Below are positions 1 to 10,289 of a stretch of 64,000 nt of DNA, piece by piece (the stretch's first letter is position 1; each line of letters starts with the position of its first letter). The stretch covers positions 9,206,976-9,270,975 of the forward strand of contig OX442419.1 of assembly GCA_949361645.1 (NCBI GenBank), read 5' to 3'. The position numbers and the translations under genes are program-made. The stretch is from Spongilla lacustris. Its lineage: Eukaryota; Porifera; Demospongiae; Spongillida; Spongillidae. Below the pieces are notes generated by a model. The model was not told where the DNA came from, searched no databases, and worked only from the letters and a program-made list of their open reading frames with translations.

Positions 1-250
1 ACATGTATTCCATTAGTGGTGGAAGTCTATGGTGGTTGGGGATGTGAAGCCAAAGAATGCTACTCTAGATTGAGCAAGAGGCTAGCTATGCAAGTGGGAA
101 TCTGTGAAACTGAGGCACTGTGCCAAATGTACTGCCTGCTGGCTGTCACACTGATGAGGCAGAATGCAAGAGCCATCCTCCTCAGATGTGCCCGTGCTCC
201 CCTTCTTGAGTATTAAACTTAATTGTGTTATGTAATGAAATTATTATTCT
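1..250 (+). mobile_element. LINE subfamily A, 3' end (cut by window edge)
   Basis: This is the C-terminal end of the restriction-like-endonuclease (RLE) LINE protein, open from the window edge to a TAA near 217. It carries the family signature of a conserved Tyr-Gly-x-Trp-Gly block followed by a Leu-Ala repeat-like helix. It matches 55211-55450 almost base for base; I see one substitution, near base 112. The 3' UTR is about 20 bases and runs into an ATT-rich tail. The near identity implies recent copying. The left boundary lies outside the window. Confidence 0.85.
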
Positions 251-289
251 ATGTATTTTATTATAATTATTTTTCACCATGTTTCATTA

Positions 290-1313
290 TTATTATTTTT
301 AGATATACAGGATAAATGGACATGCACAAATACACTGATATGTAAACATATACAACTAGACTAAACACAATGTACACAAAATGCTAACTATATATCTACC
401 CTACATCACTTTGACTGATGCTACGGGACAGGATGGCAATGGCATTAGCTCATACCAGGTGAAGGTTCAGCCGCCCATAGAGTTCGGTAAGAACCACAGA
501 CTTTGTCTTGGACGAGCAAGTGGCTAGTCGGAGGCTAGCTGAGAGATGGACTCCAAAGCCTCTTTTCCCCAGGCTCCATACGACTCCACCACCAATGGTA
601 CACAGACCCAATCAAGTTCCTTACATTTGGTGTCATTGGAGGAGTGCTTTCTCAGCTCAGTGGTCAGTGCAGCTACTCCTGTTGTCACACTCGCTTCCAA
701 AAGAGTTGTAGGATTAAGCGGAGATGTGACAGACAGGTCAAAAGCTGCTGCCTTGCCCAAGACCCAGTTTGGAACTAAAAGGTCAGCTGGACGGGTGTGG
801 CTGTGATTGGTGAGATTATTACCCATTTCCACCTGGACACCCAGATGAGCTCGCCGGCAGGACTCTGCAAGGACATCACGCAGTTTGTTGTGGCGGGAAA
901 CCACATCACCACCCCTTTTCCAGGTAATAGCATGATGGCCAAGTGGGTCCAAGGCAATCTCAGGGCACAGTGGGCAGCATGAACCATAAGAAAGGTCCAG
1001 GCCAAGCCACCACTTGATGGCAACCTGAAATTGGGAAGGGTCAAGATGGAGTCCAAGACCTTCTGATGGAGTAACAGACAGCCATGAACCTGCATGAGGG
1101 GAGGAAACAGACAGCAAGCGAGCCTTGTCAGCGATGGAGGACATGTCAAGTAGAACCTTGAAGAGGTGGTCATCCAGCTTGGAGGAAAGGCTCTTTTGGG
1201 TGACTGAAGTCAACAGAAGTGCCTCTAAGTTAATAGCCTCTGATTGTGGTAGAAACGAATTAAACATATGAGTTGCTGAGGCAAGGTGATGCTGAGACTG
1301 GGAGCCATATTAT
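290..1313 (-). pseudogene. LINE subfamily D, 5'-truncated copy
   Basis: Minus-strand remnant of an RLE LINE holding only the C-terminal third of the protein. It has the zinc knuckle (Cys-x2-Cys then Gly-His-His) and the endonuclease block with Arg-Pro-Ala-Asp and Ala-Phe-Asp-Leu. The last knuckle cysteine is replaced by Trp. The main open stretch is 524-1267. The C-terminal end (395-520) continues in another frame, so it is broken. The reading frame is open up to base 1313, where it meets a (ATT)n tract. The truncation therefore coincides exactly with the microsatellite. It is most similar to the copy at 58891-60519. Confidence 0.8.
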
Positions 1314-1344
1314 TATTATTATGATTATGATATTATTATACATT

Positions 1345-1655
1345 ATAAAATTATACAGATACATCAGGATAAATGAACAAACAACACGATACTTATCCTA
1401 ACACTCACTCACTCACTCACACAATATACATATTTATACAAAAAAACTCTTCCTCCTGACTGCCCATCTTCATTGTTCCCAACACAGAAGCTGCATTGCC
1501 ACGTTGGATGGCAAGTGAGAGTCTCTGAGTGAGATATGCAAAGGAGTTGGCTTCTCCAGACACCTGCCTCAACCGATGTCCCAAACCTTTCAGGAACTCC
1601 ATTGTCTTTGGTCCAAATACTCCATAATTTTTCATCATTATTTATTATTAAAAAT
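1345..1655 (-). pseudogene. LINE subfamily E, 3' fragment
   Basis: The minus strand encodes about 65 residues of a distinct RLE-LINE C-terminus, with Tyr-Gly-Val-Phe-Gly-Pro followed by a Leu-Ala-Ile-Gln-Arg-Gly-Asn block. The same block occurs at 10290-10561 on the plus strand. The 3' UTR (about 1376-1448) contains a short ACTC run. The 5' edge falls in a TTATTATTA stretch near 1640-1650, as for the other copies. Confidence 0.65.
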
Positions 1656-1765
1656 ACAACAGTATAGACTAACACATATGGCTAACAACATGATACTTAT
1701 CCTAACACTCACTCACTCACACAATATACATGCATATTTATACAAAAAACTCTTATTATATTTAG
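1656..1765 (-). mobile_element. LINE subfamily E, 3'-UTR-only copy
   Basis: Bases 1680-1752 repeat 1376-1448 with few changes, including the ACTCACTCAC run and the AATATACAT segment. They read as an extremely 5'-truncated copy of the neighbouring element's 3' UTR, beginning next to a short TTATTATA. No coding sequence is left. Confidence 0.55.
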
Positions 1766-2104
1766 GGTTTGAACCCGGTCGGGTATCGAATGTTGCAATA
1801 CTGGTGTGGAGCAAGTGCAAGACTCCAAAATGTAATTTATCATAGAGAAATGGTGTATGGACTGTTGAAAATAGGAAGTCGATAGCGTTTAGCGTTCGGA
1901 AGATATAGTGATTCAAACAAGAAGCATTTTTATAACATTACAAGGTTATAAACATCGGACATTTTCGCGGGAACTGTCCCATTTATTTATTTTAGATGTA
2001 AATACTTATTGCATCATGTACTATTACAATGCAATTAATCGTGCACTATAAATGTATAACATTATACAGCAGTAAGATAAATAAATGCACCCAACTATTG
2101 CTAA

Positions 2105-2240
2105 TAGTCAGGACAAAACATCTGGAGAGGATGGCTGTGGCATTGGCTCTAAGTTGAGGTTCAGCTTGCCATTTTCTTTGGTGAGGATACTTCCTGCCTC
2201 TACCTTAACGGACCCTGTGACAGGTCATAATAACAATATT
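2105..2240 (-). pseudogene. LINE subfamily D-like short remnant
   Basis: The minus strand gives two short blocks of the RLE-LINE C-terminus. One is the terminal Leu-Asn-Leu ... Ala-Ile-Leu-Ser-Arg block. The other is the Val-Lys-Val-Glu-x-Gly-Ser block upstream of the endonuclease. The sequence that should separate them is deleted. Bases 2187-2240 closely match 47035-47090, and both end at a CATAATAACAATATTTATTATT segment, again an ATT-rich 5' boundary. Confidence 0.6.
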
Positions 2241-3575
2241 TATTATTATGTTGTTTGAAGTTTTAAAATGCTCCTAGCAGTAGTAGCTATAGATACTAGG
2301 GACTGAGCACATATCCCAGGTGTAATTGGAACCCCATGTTGCAACCCCAGGGCATTCATCTCTCTGTGCAAGGTCACTATACTTATGTGGAGTGGCTTGA
2401 TCAGAATACTCCATGTCTCTGTACCTATGCAGCCTCTTCTGCAGACAGCTACATGTACTAGATTCCTGGATCTATAGCATTATCTACCCCTCCCTCATTG
2501 ATTTAATGTGTAGATTTGACATGCAACTTTATCATTTTACAAACCAAAAGCCAGAATCTGTACTGTCCAATGCAGCTTGGCTTTGGATGCAATCGGCCGG
2601 TTCATACAGACATTTATGATCTAGAAGCTCTAATTGATTAGACTCTTCATTGTAGTGACAGAGATGTCAGTGTTACCCCTGCTGCGTACCTCTTCCCATT
2701 ATGTAAACACCAAACTGAGGTAGTCACATCAGTAATGGAGTTAGTCACATGAGGTGCGATGTCTTGATCGACGAGTACTCATACATTCTAAGAGCTCCTT
2801 GATTACTTTCGCTTACTAAAACAAAGCACTATCTGGGAACCCTATACTTTAATACTGAACAATGCTCTAACCCTAGTTATTCTGGGGACCCGACTGATAG
2901 TTATAGTCTATACACTTTAATATCAGTCGGGTCCCCAGACTAACTAGGATGGTGCCGGAAAACTAATGAGCCCACCTTCTTAAGGTAACTATGCAACTAC
3001 CTCGCTAATGTGATTACCTCCCTAATATGGCCACCTCCCTAATGCGGTAACTGCCTCTTGATTTAATACACATGCAGGATGGCATATACATGTATGCACA
3101 AAGGGGGGGGGGGGGGGGGGGGGAAGTGTATGAGATTTTCACATACCACATTCCACAACGCTCAGCCAATTTGCACGGCAGAAATACGGACCAATCATTA
3201 CCCGGGCCCCATGCATACAATGTGTGGTTAATCACATGCTGCATTATTGATAGGTAATGAAAGAACAGTATACATGGTGTATGTAAATAAAAGGACACCT
3301 TACTGTGTAGCTTCAGTGTACACATGTATTGCACACTGGTATGTGTCTCCAGATATATCGTTTATGTGTGTAGCTTCAGTCACTAGATGTATTGTTTGTG
3401 GGTACCTTAAGTGTACAGATGTATTGTTTATGTGTGTACCTTCAATGTGCAGATGTATAGTGTAAATGTGTATTGCCACTCTTCCATTAATAAAATTCAC
3501 ACATTAAGTCTAGATGCAGACAACAGACAAACAGCAGTGCATAGTTAGAGATATGGTGAGCAATTGAAAAGTAGG
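2241..3575. other. Non-coding interval
   Basis: No protein-coding gene recognised. It holds the 2881-2939 hairpin, a run of about 20 G at 3103-3122, and at 3300-3465 three diverged copies of a roughly 57-bp unit (variants of TTTATGTGTGTAGCTTCAGT). No other structure seen. Confidence 0.6.
2881..2939. repeat. Perfect 19-bp inverted repeat with 21-nt loop
   Basis: The arms 2881-2899 and 2921-2939 (TCTGGGGACCCGACTGATA and its complement) pair without mismatch. If transcribed this would make a stable GC-rich hairpin. It may be a small foldback element or a remnant of one; there is no sign of a miRNA host gene. Confidence 0.8.
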
Positions 3576-5408
3576 TTACAAACTGAACATGTACTTGGTT
3601 CTCAGCCTTCCTGCCAGTGCATTTTCTCCAACACAGCTCCAGGTGTACTTTTGAGGATTAAGGGTGCTCCATTTAGTCAACATCAGTTGAAATGCATTAA
3701 GATTAGGATCTGGCCTTCCAGCCACTTGGGACAGAATATCATCGAGGTCCCTCTGGGGCACTGTTAGTTGTGTACCAACAAATCTCCACTTGGCTGGAAA
3801 CTCAGCTGCAACATCATTCATGAGGTCCTCCATTGTTGGTACTAATGGCAGAGATAAGCAATGAAGTATGTATAAAGAATGACAGGAGGGACACTTACCA
3901 TTTGGACCTTGGTTAGGGATAACACTCTCACCCAAAGGGCAATCTGGTAACCACATCAACTGGTCCTTGCTAAGGTCTCCAACCTGATCATCTCTGTTAG
4001 TACACCTCCACTTGTACACTGGTCCTCTGGATACCACTACAGCTGCATGAGGATCCTGAACACATGAAGGCATCTTCTAACTGGACATCTTGGTACTTGA
4101 GCACACTACAGGCACTGTTGATAACATTGTAGACACAACCTCTTATCTCCCTACACACTTCACTTGAAGCCTCAGGAATGTGGATATTTGAAAATAGGAG
4201 AACATGTCAACTAGGGTCACAATTTCTGGAGTGCCTCTTTGTATCAATGTAATACAGTTGCGATACAGATGCAATGGCTGATCTCCATCCATACACACCT
4301 TCCAGGAAGATGAAAGTAGGAGGGCCACAAGGCAGCAAAAAAGACCACTAGGAATATAGCCATGGGTGAACCTAATCATCAGGGTGGAACCTCTTTTAAG
4401 GTACTTGGACACTTGGGTGGAGTCCAGGTGGGGCAGCAGAGCAGGCATCAAGTACTCACCATCTCTGATCATAGCTATGGCACCACGACTCACTAGCAAC
4501 TTCAACAGATCTTGTGGAGTGAACAGACCCTCTTTTTAGTGCTTTTGAAACTTCCTATAGCTAAGTAGCTCCGCTGACAACAGTCCATGATCCCTGAACA
4601 TAACCAGGTCACCTGGAACTGCCACACTCTTCTGGATTGTCTCTCAACTCATGGTGATACTGCACTAGTTCAGTCACCTTGGTGAGGACTACCTGAGAGT
4701 CACAAAACACTGTCTGGGGAAGAACCTCTGGGTAATGTAAGAACACATTGTGGATGACAAAATAATGCAATGCAGTAGAAAACATGTCTCCCTCAACATG
4801 ATACCTTTTAGCAACCCTCTGGCATTCTCCATAACTTAGAACCCCATCATGCGATGACCTTTGGAGGTCAACCTCCAACACAAACCATGCTATAGGCATC
4901 TTTATTGACTGTTGAAAAGATTCAGATATTATTCTTTTTCGAAGCTATTTGGCAGTACATCTGTCCTAGTTTTCAGGAGATTGACCATTCACAGCAAATA
5001 TGAGATCATCTCTTTTCCCATTGCAAAGCACACGAAAGTATGCAGGATGCAGTAATTCCCGAAGTTGTTGGTTTTTCTTTTTGATCAATTCATTAAACCA
5101 TGTCTTGGCATCTCGATGTGTTCCCACGGTGATGATCAAAGGATGAGCATCATGTGACCGTATTGCTCCAAGACAGTGCTGAAGGATTTCTTTGTGAGAA
5201 AGAGCTGATTGATATTTTTTACTAACAGGCTTGCCATCTGCTCCATAGTACTCGATGGTTGGGCGATCTGACAGTTCTTCTGACAGCTTCAGTACAAATA
5301 TCGTTACCAATGGACTTTGAATAAACGATGGAAGGATGTCATGGTATTGCAGCTGACTACCACTGTCAGTGAACTGGATCCACCTAACACCAAATAACGT
5401 CTTGCTAT
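3576..5408 (-). pseudogene. ROC-COR-Death domain protein pseudogene
   Basis: Read on the minus strand, the pieces line up in family order. First is an exon after a splice acceptor (exon start 5408) with Trp-Ile-Gln-Phe-Thr-Asp-Ser-Gly and the ROC GTPase-like Ile-Ile-Thr-Val-Gly-Thr-His-Arg-Asp. Next come COR-like blocks (about 4899-4143), then a Death domain (about 3840-3590) with the Lys-Trp-x-x-Val-Gly and Tyr-Thr-Trp landmarks. A clean 57-bp intron (3842-3898, GTAAGT to TTAG) splits the last part. Two TAG stops lie in frame between the ROC and COR parts (about 4966 and 4940). Frameshifts lie near 4615, 4185 and 4050, and a further stop near 4536. Intact members are cytosolic signalling proteins of the ROCO type with a death-fold tail. 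Given at least three frameshifts and three stops, this is a pseudogene rather than a mis-spliced gene. Confidence 0.75.
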
Positions 5409-5676
5409 CTGCAGAGGGAGATTGAAAGGTATTTCAGGGAAAAAACAGGACCTAATGCTTGTACCTGAGGAGTGTTTTCGGGAGCATTTTCTCTCCTCGG
5501 AATGTCATAAGACGAGTATGATATAGGCTCGCAAAAACAGATATCGTATAATGAGATGCGGCTAGAAATTTTTTGCTGGCTAATACTAAATTACGGTATC
5601 GCTTACTTTTCCAACCAACTGTCCAGCCGCAAACACCTGTGGGTCAGATACAGTGTACTCTAATGAAAAATTGATA

Positions 5677-5686
5677 GCGCATGCGC
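5677..5686. promoter_or_regulatory. NRF-1-like palindrome GCGCATGCGC
   Basis: The palindrome GCGCATGCGC, which matches the core recognised by NRF-1 family factors in animals, lies about 270 bp upstream (minus strand) of the first recognisable exon of the ROC-COR pseudogene. Promoter function is inference. Confidence 0.35.
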
Positions 5687-5713
5687 ACATCAATATTTGA
5701 ATACCATGTACTG

Positions 5714-5836
5714 CATATAAAACAAAATTGCAGCAGCAGAGTATATTAATTCCTCTATAAGTCAGCAAAATAGCAGCGATGCACATTTCTAAAGGCCAAG
5801 CTAATGATGCAATGGCAAATATCCTACATGTACATC
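5714..5836 (+). repeat. Direct repeat copy 1 (with 6124-6256)
   Basis: About 120 bp similar to 6124-6256. Shared stretches include AGCATATAAAAC, ATAGCAGC, GCATTTCTAAAG and AAGCTAATGATGCAATGGCA. Both copies end just before CATGTACATC or its variant. It may be a dispersed short element or a local duplication. Confidence 0.7.
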
Positions 5837-5865
5837 GATTGTTTAGAGAAATAATCTGATAGACA

Positions 5866-5903
<38 letters not shown>

Positions 5904-6123
5904 TTCCCCTGACTAGGCGGGGGGAGGTGGTGTTCATAAATCATGGAATGAAACCCTTACTACCAATTTAATATGGAATTTGTGGACCGTTTCCTGTACA
6001 CAGTTCAATGCCAAAGGGGGATTGAGGGATTTTGCTGTGAGCAACATGTCAGATGCTATACTTTACTATTGCTTGCGCATACACAAATCAAATATATGAG
6101 ATGCAAAAATACCTCAAAAGCAC

Positions 6124-6256
6124 AGCATATAAAACTAATTATCAGCAGCAAAGTAAAAATTTTCTATAAGTCAAACCAACCTAGCAAAATAGCAGCAATG
6201 CGCATTTCTAAAGTCCAAGCTAATGATGCAATGGCAAATATCCTATATGTACATCC
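6124..6256 (+). repeat. Direct repeat copy 2, abutting the VioB-like gene stop codon
   Basis: This is the second copy of the repeat at 5714-5836. It ends at base 6256, directly next to the TGA stop (6257-6259) of the minus-strand VioB-like gene, so it forms the start of that gene's 3' UTR. Confidence 0.7.
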
Positions 6257-9200
6257 TCAGTTCCACTCGTAGTCCCAGACAGGACCACAGTTTACTTCTG
6301 TGCGAGGAATTTTTATCTGCATCACTTTGTGTCCATGAACAGCAAGAGTATACATTAGTGCTATGGAATCCTTCATTCCCGCTGTGTTTCCATCAAACAC
6401 TTCCTGTAGCTTCCTTAGAAGTGCCCTGTAAGCACCGTGGAAGTTTCTTGCTGCAATGTAACAGTCGGAATCGGCAGGGAATTTGCTTTTACCAGGATTA
6501 GGTTGCATTGGCCACACTCCTGTTGGATCAAAAGGTACAGGGTCACCATTATAACAAAACTTATTGCCATCATTAAGAATAAGATGCTTCTGGCATACAA
6601 TTTCTTCAAAATTGTAGAAATGAGCTAAAAATGGAGGATTAATGGCAGAGCTACCCATGCTTGGGTCGAGAGGACTGGCACCTTCGCCCTGATCCATTAC
6701 ATCCTGTATTGCCTTGATGGCTGTGGTATGATCTTTAACAATTTTTACTGTCCCAACATAAGGTGCATCCCAAGGCCACTCCATTTGCTTCTCTGCTTGC
6801 GGAATAAAAATGTCCTTGTCTTTAAGTTCTTCAATGCACCCTTGTACTTCCTTGTAAAATTGTCCAATGGTGTCATTGAAAATTTCAGAATTATCTGAAT
6901 CCAAAGATATATTGTGTGGCACTTCAATTCCCATCAAAACCTCGTACACATGTTGTCTTGACAGTTTTTCTAGTGTTACTTTCAGATTTGGAAGAACACC
7001 TCCTGGAAGTTCTCCAGGGTAGGATGGAAGATAATCCTGGCCATCAATCATTGGTTTGCCTCCGATTGCTATCAGAATATTGGCAGCTTGAATCACGTGT
7101 TGCATCTCCTGAATGACTACAGATCGAATTCTTTTATATATTTCCACATTGTGACCTTGAATAATGGAGTACATGGAAGTAAGGTAAACTGGAACAGTGG
7201 CAAATTCCACTTGTATTGCCAACTGCAACGATTCTTGGAGTTTTTTCACTGTACATAAAGTATCTTTTCCTGCATCCCTTGTTCTTGCACTCAGTACACC
7301 ATATTTAAATAATGGACGAATTGATTCTGAACGTGAGACAAGTTTCCTGGTGTACAAATTCTGATAGTAGGAATCTGTTACCTCCTCGTCTTTAACATGA
7401 CATGCTGTGCATCTGGGTGGCAGAGTTTCCATTCGACTTGAAAATTCACTCCTTGAAAACTTAGGATAGGGGCTTTGCCGGAGCCATTTAAGAATCATCT
7501 TTTGCTTTGTTGGTGATAAATCCCTGGTTACTGGCATATAATTTGGATGATTGATGTCAACACTCATTGAGAAATCAAGCATATGGCGATTATGAGTGAA
7601 GTTAACCTGTGTGTAGTTTCCAAGACGTATAAAGTCACTCATCACAGGAAATAGTTGCTCATACTGCTTGAAAATAGGTTGTACATGATCAACCCAATTC
7701 GGTTCTTCTGGTTCTTCAAAGAATGAGAATGCAAGTATAACAATTCTATTCATACTTACCAAAAAAGTATTATTATCAAAATTTGCATTTGTATGATGCT
7801 GGGTTTTACTGGTGCTGTAATTAAAAAAGTATACCTGCCCTTCAACTGGTGCTTCAGTGATTGGTACATCATTGCATACTTGCTTTACAGGGCGAGGTGG
7901 AGTTATTTTTTTGGTAACTTGAAATGTAAAAGACACTAGGCCTTGGTCATTAGTTTTAGCAGTGTTTGAATGTGGAACTACTCCTCCTGATGGTAGGGAA
8001 TTTGCTGATTCATCTTCAGTTATAGTCACTGCTTCATCTTTCACAGGTTTGCCATAGCTTGTCAACTTCAGTTGAACAATCATTTCCTGCTTGTACTCCA
8101 TTCGCCCAAGATAATGATAAGTCGGTCGAAGGAAATGACTTGGTTCTTTTAGCATGACTTGGAGCTTTAATGCATTGTTTGCACATGAATGTAATATGGG
8201 CGATGTAGAATATGCTGATCCAAATGACCCATGTCCAATTGGGTCATGCTCAGAAAAAATTGTTACCTGAGGGTCTATTGCTGTGCGAACAACTAACAAT
8301 GGAGATGTAACTAGTAGATTGTGCTGTTCAGTACTAAGGATTCGATCAACAATGTTTCCTATTGCATCCCATTTTGCATCTAAATACGGTATGGCATCAC
8401 CAATAGTATGAATGCAGCCATTATCCACACCAGATTGTACCCCCAACCAAATCTCTCCTATGTTCCTCAAGGTATTTAGCTTATTCATAGTCAGTGAATT
8501 ACCGAAATCTGCAGATAATCTCAATGCTTTGTCGTTTATGTGAAATGGTACTTTGAAAATCCAAGGAGGTAATGTACCAATAACTCCAGAACATGAATCA
8601 TCATTATTGAGTGGAGGGGAAATCTGATCTACGTCATTATGTGTCATCAATCTCTCACCTGCAAAGTGTAGAGGTTCATCTTCATATGCAACTCCAATTG
8701 CACCCACCACATTAGCCAGAAACCTACCAACACCATTGAAATTGAACACATTGAATGTAACCGAGAGGTTTCTATGGGTATTGGTTGTTATAGCTTGAAG
8801 CTCTTGCAGCACAGCAGACCCTGTTGTATTGCCCCACTTGATGTCAGTGAGAACTGTAACAGCTTTTGAACTCAAATCTCCACTCCCTCTTTCACTATTA
8901 CACAAGCACCTTGTCCAAATGTCCTGTACCAGAGGCATTATCTCTGTACGAGCTTGAAAGGCAATGTCTCCATTGCTTCGTACTATAGCAAGGTGTAGAC
9001 CATAAACTTCACTGGACAACTGATGACGCACATCTAGGTCAGCTATCTTTGGATACGGCATGTTAAGGTTGTTCACCACTTTGCTACCAATAATTGCATC
9101 TGGAACATTATGTGGCAGATCTTTTAGTGCTGATGTTACAGAACAGTTGAAAATTTTAAACTCCCCTGTTCCATTTATGTTCCAGTTACGTGAATTAGGT

Positions 9201-9700
9201 GGTTGGATCAGTTCAGGTCGATTGATATCATAGTTACAGGCATCATTATTCATCGTAGCAACATCCACATGAACCCGACCAGTAAAGGTCAGCCGAGGCA
9301 AATCTAGATAGGATCCCCATGTGACACGACACCTAAAAATATGTGGTGGAATATTTTATGCAAGGAAGTAAGAAAAGGCAACAATAGGTTAGAGAATAGT
9401 AACAAAGGTATTGTCTACTGCAATATTCTGCTACTTTGATGATTGGAGTACAGCCTAACTCTTTAATTAATTTACTCATTTCATTACACTCTGTTCAGAC
9501 CTCCTAATATGGGAATGGACTTGTTAGATTTTTAAAAATGCCTTACAGAAATATACTTAAAGAGATGCAGCATGGCACCTAAGTGCAGTAGCAATGATTT
9601 ATGCATGCAACTATGCAGCAATCATGTATGATTGTATTACAAATTCTTACCACAGGAGCACTAGAGCAGATGTGAAGTGCACTGCCATCAGTGGATGCAT
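6257..9700 (-). CDS. Secreted VioB/RebD/StaD-like ferritin-like protein
   Basis: The large exon (6257-9304) is open for about 1,015 codons. Its N-terminus (Leu-Pro-Arg-Leu-Thr-Phe-Thr-Gly-Arg, then Asn-Asn-Asp), its central Pro-Val-Met-Ser-Asp and Tyr-Met-Pro-Val-Thr-Arg-Asp-Leu-Ser blocks and its length all match VioB/RebD/StaD. Those bacterial enzymes couple two imines of oxidised tryptophan in violacein and indolocarbazole synthesis. A ferritin-like domain lies near residues 690-760, with Glu in Val-Glu-Phe-Ala-Thr-Val-Pro and a Glu-Met-Gln-His (ExxH) motif. Before it, near residue 630, is Cys-Thr-Ala-Cys-His, a CXXCH. A short first exon (9651-9700) encodes Met-His-Pro-Leu and a hydrophobic run, and ends at a GTAAGA donor. 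It joins an acceptor at 9334 in phase to complete a Trp codon, giving a plausible signal peptide. The joined frame is off by one base at the A4 run 9300-9303, and an in-frame TAG (9305-9307) precedes the large exon. An alternative acceptor just after that TAG would avoid the shift but lose the signal peptide. Family assignment is confident; the animal substrate is unknown. Confidence 0.75.
9334..9650 (-). other. Intron of the VioB-like gene
   Basis: Minus-strand GTAAGA donor at 9650 and TTTTTAG acceptor at 9334, 317 bp. Phase is compatible: the exon ends with TG and the next begins with G. An adjacent alternative acceptor is ATCTAG at 9305. The choice decides whether the A4 run at 9300-9303 is a frameshift. 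Confidence 0.5.
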
Positions 9701-9918
9701 CGTTCAATGTGAATTCTGTTTGAATAATAATCGCGAAACTAGTGTTACAATTGCACATTAACCAAACAATATTTTTCACTATCCAATTATGGTTAAATGT
9801 AATGCAACCTACATAAGTGATAGTTATACACTGGATCCCGAACGTGACAGTGTCTTTAGGCTATAGCAACACGCATGTTGGTATGTTTATGTACGTATTG
9901 TACCGTTAAAATTCTATT

Positions 9919-9928
9919 GCGCATGCGC
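9919..9928. promoter_or_regulatory. NRF-1-like palindrome upstream of the VioB-like gene
   Basis: The palindrome GCGCATGCGC lies about 220 bp upstream of the proposed minus-strand start codon (9698-9700). It repeats the motif upstream of the ROC-COR pseudogene. The sequence is certain; promoter function is inferred. Confidence 0.4.
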
Positions 9929-10289
9929 AGTTTCCGTATCAACGATAAAAAATTCTATGAAAAATTTGTTGACCTACTCGTTGAGGTGGTGTCCTGCATG
10001 AAAATATTGAGGGTAGAAGAAAGTGCGAATGTGAAATACAGAATATACTGCTATATGATTGCCCTGAGTCAAGTACTCTTTTGATGCTTCATAGTATATG
10101 CAAAATGCCAATACAGATCTCATACGGATCAATATAGGTAAAGGGTGCATGCTAGAAGTCAGGATCAGAAGCCTGTATCTGTATATTATGAGGTCGGGCT
10201 TACATCAAATTTAGGCTACAAACATTCGATAAAAGAGGAAAGAGGGGGAAACTCCTTGTGTAGGATCCAACATGCACCTTGGCACCATC
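9929..10289. other. Non-coding interval
   Basis: I see no gene or clear repeat here. Open stretches are short and unrelated to known families. Confidence 0.5.

Larger units (their letters stand above)
5409..6123. other. Upstream region of the ROC-COR pseudogene
   Basis: No intact gene. On the minus strand 5608-5640 could be a short exon, since it is flanked by a plausible AG and a GTAAGC, but I cannot assign it. There is a GCGCATGCGC palindrome at 5677-5686, a run of about 33 C near 5870-5903, and the first copy of a 120-130 bp direct repeat (5714-5836). Confidence 0.4.

Noticed and set aside
1755..1800. TTTGAACCCGGTC stretch like a tRNA T-arm
   Set aside because: No acceptor, D or anticodon arms can be formed around it.
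4609..5310. Reading the ROC-COR locus as an intact gene with alternative stop-codon use
   Set aside because: TAG and TAA both interrupt conserved blocks, frameshifts are also present, and other genes in the window use the standard code.
6257..9700. Bacterial contamination as the source of the VioB-like gene
   Set aside because: Spliceosomal signals upstream, animal repeats on both sides and absence of bacterial neighbours argue against it, although only long reads would settle it.
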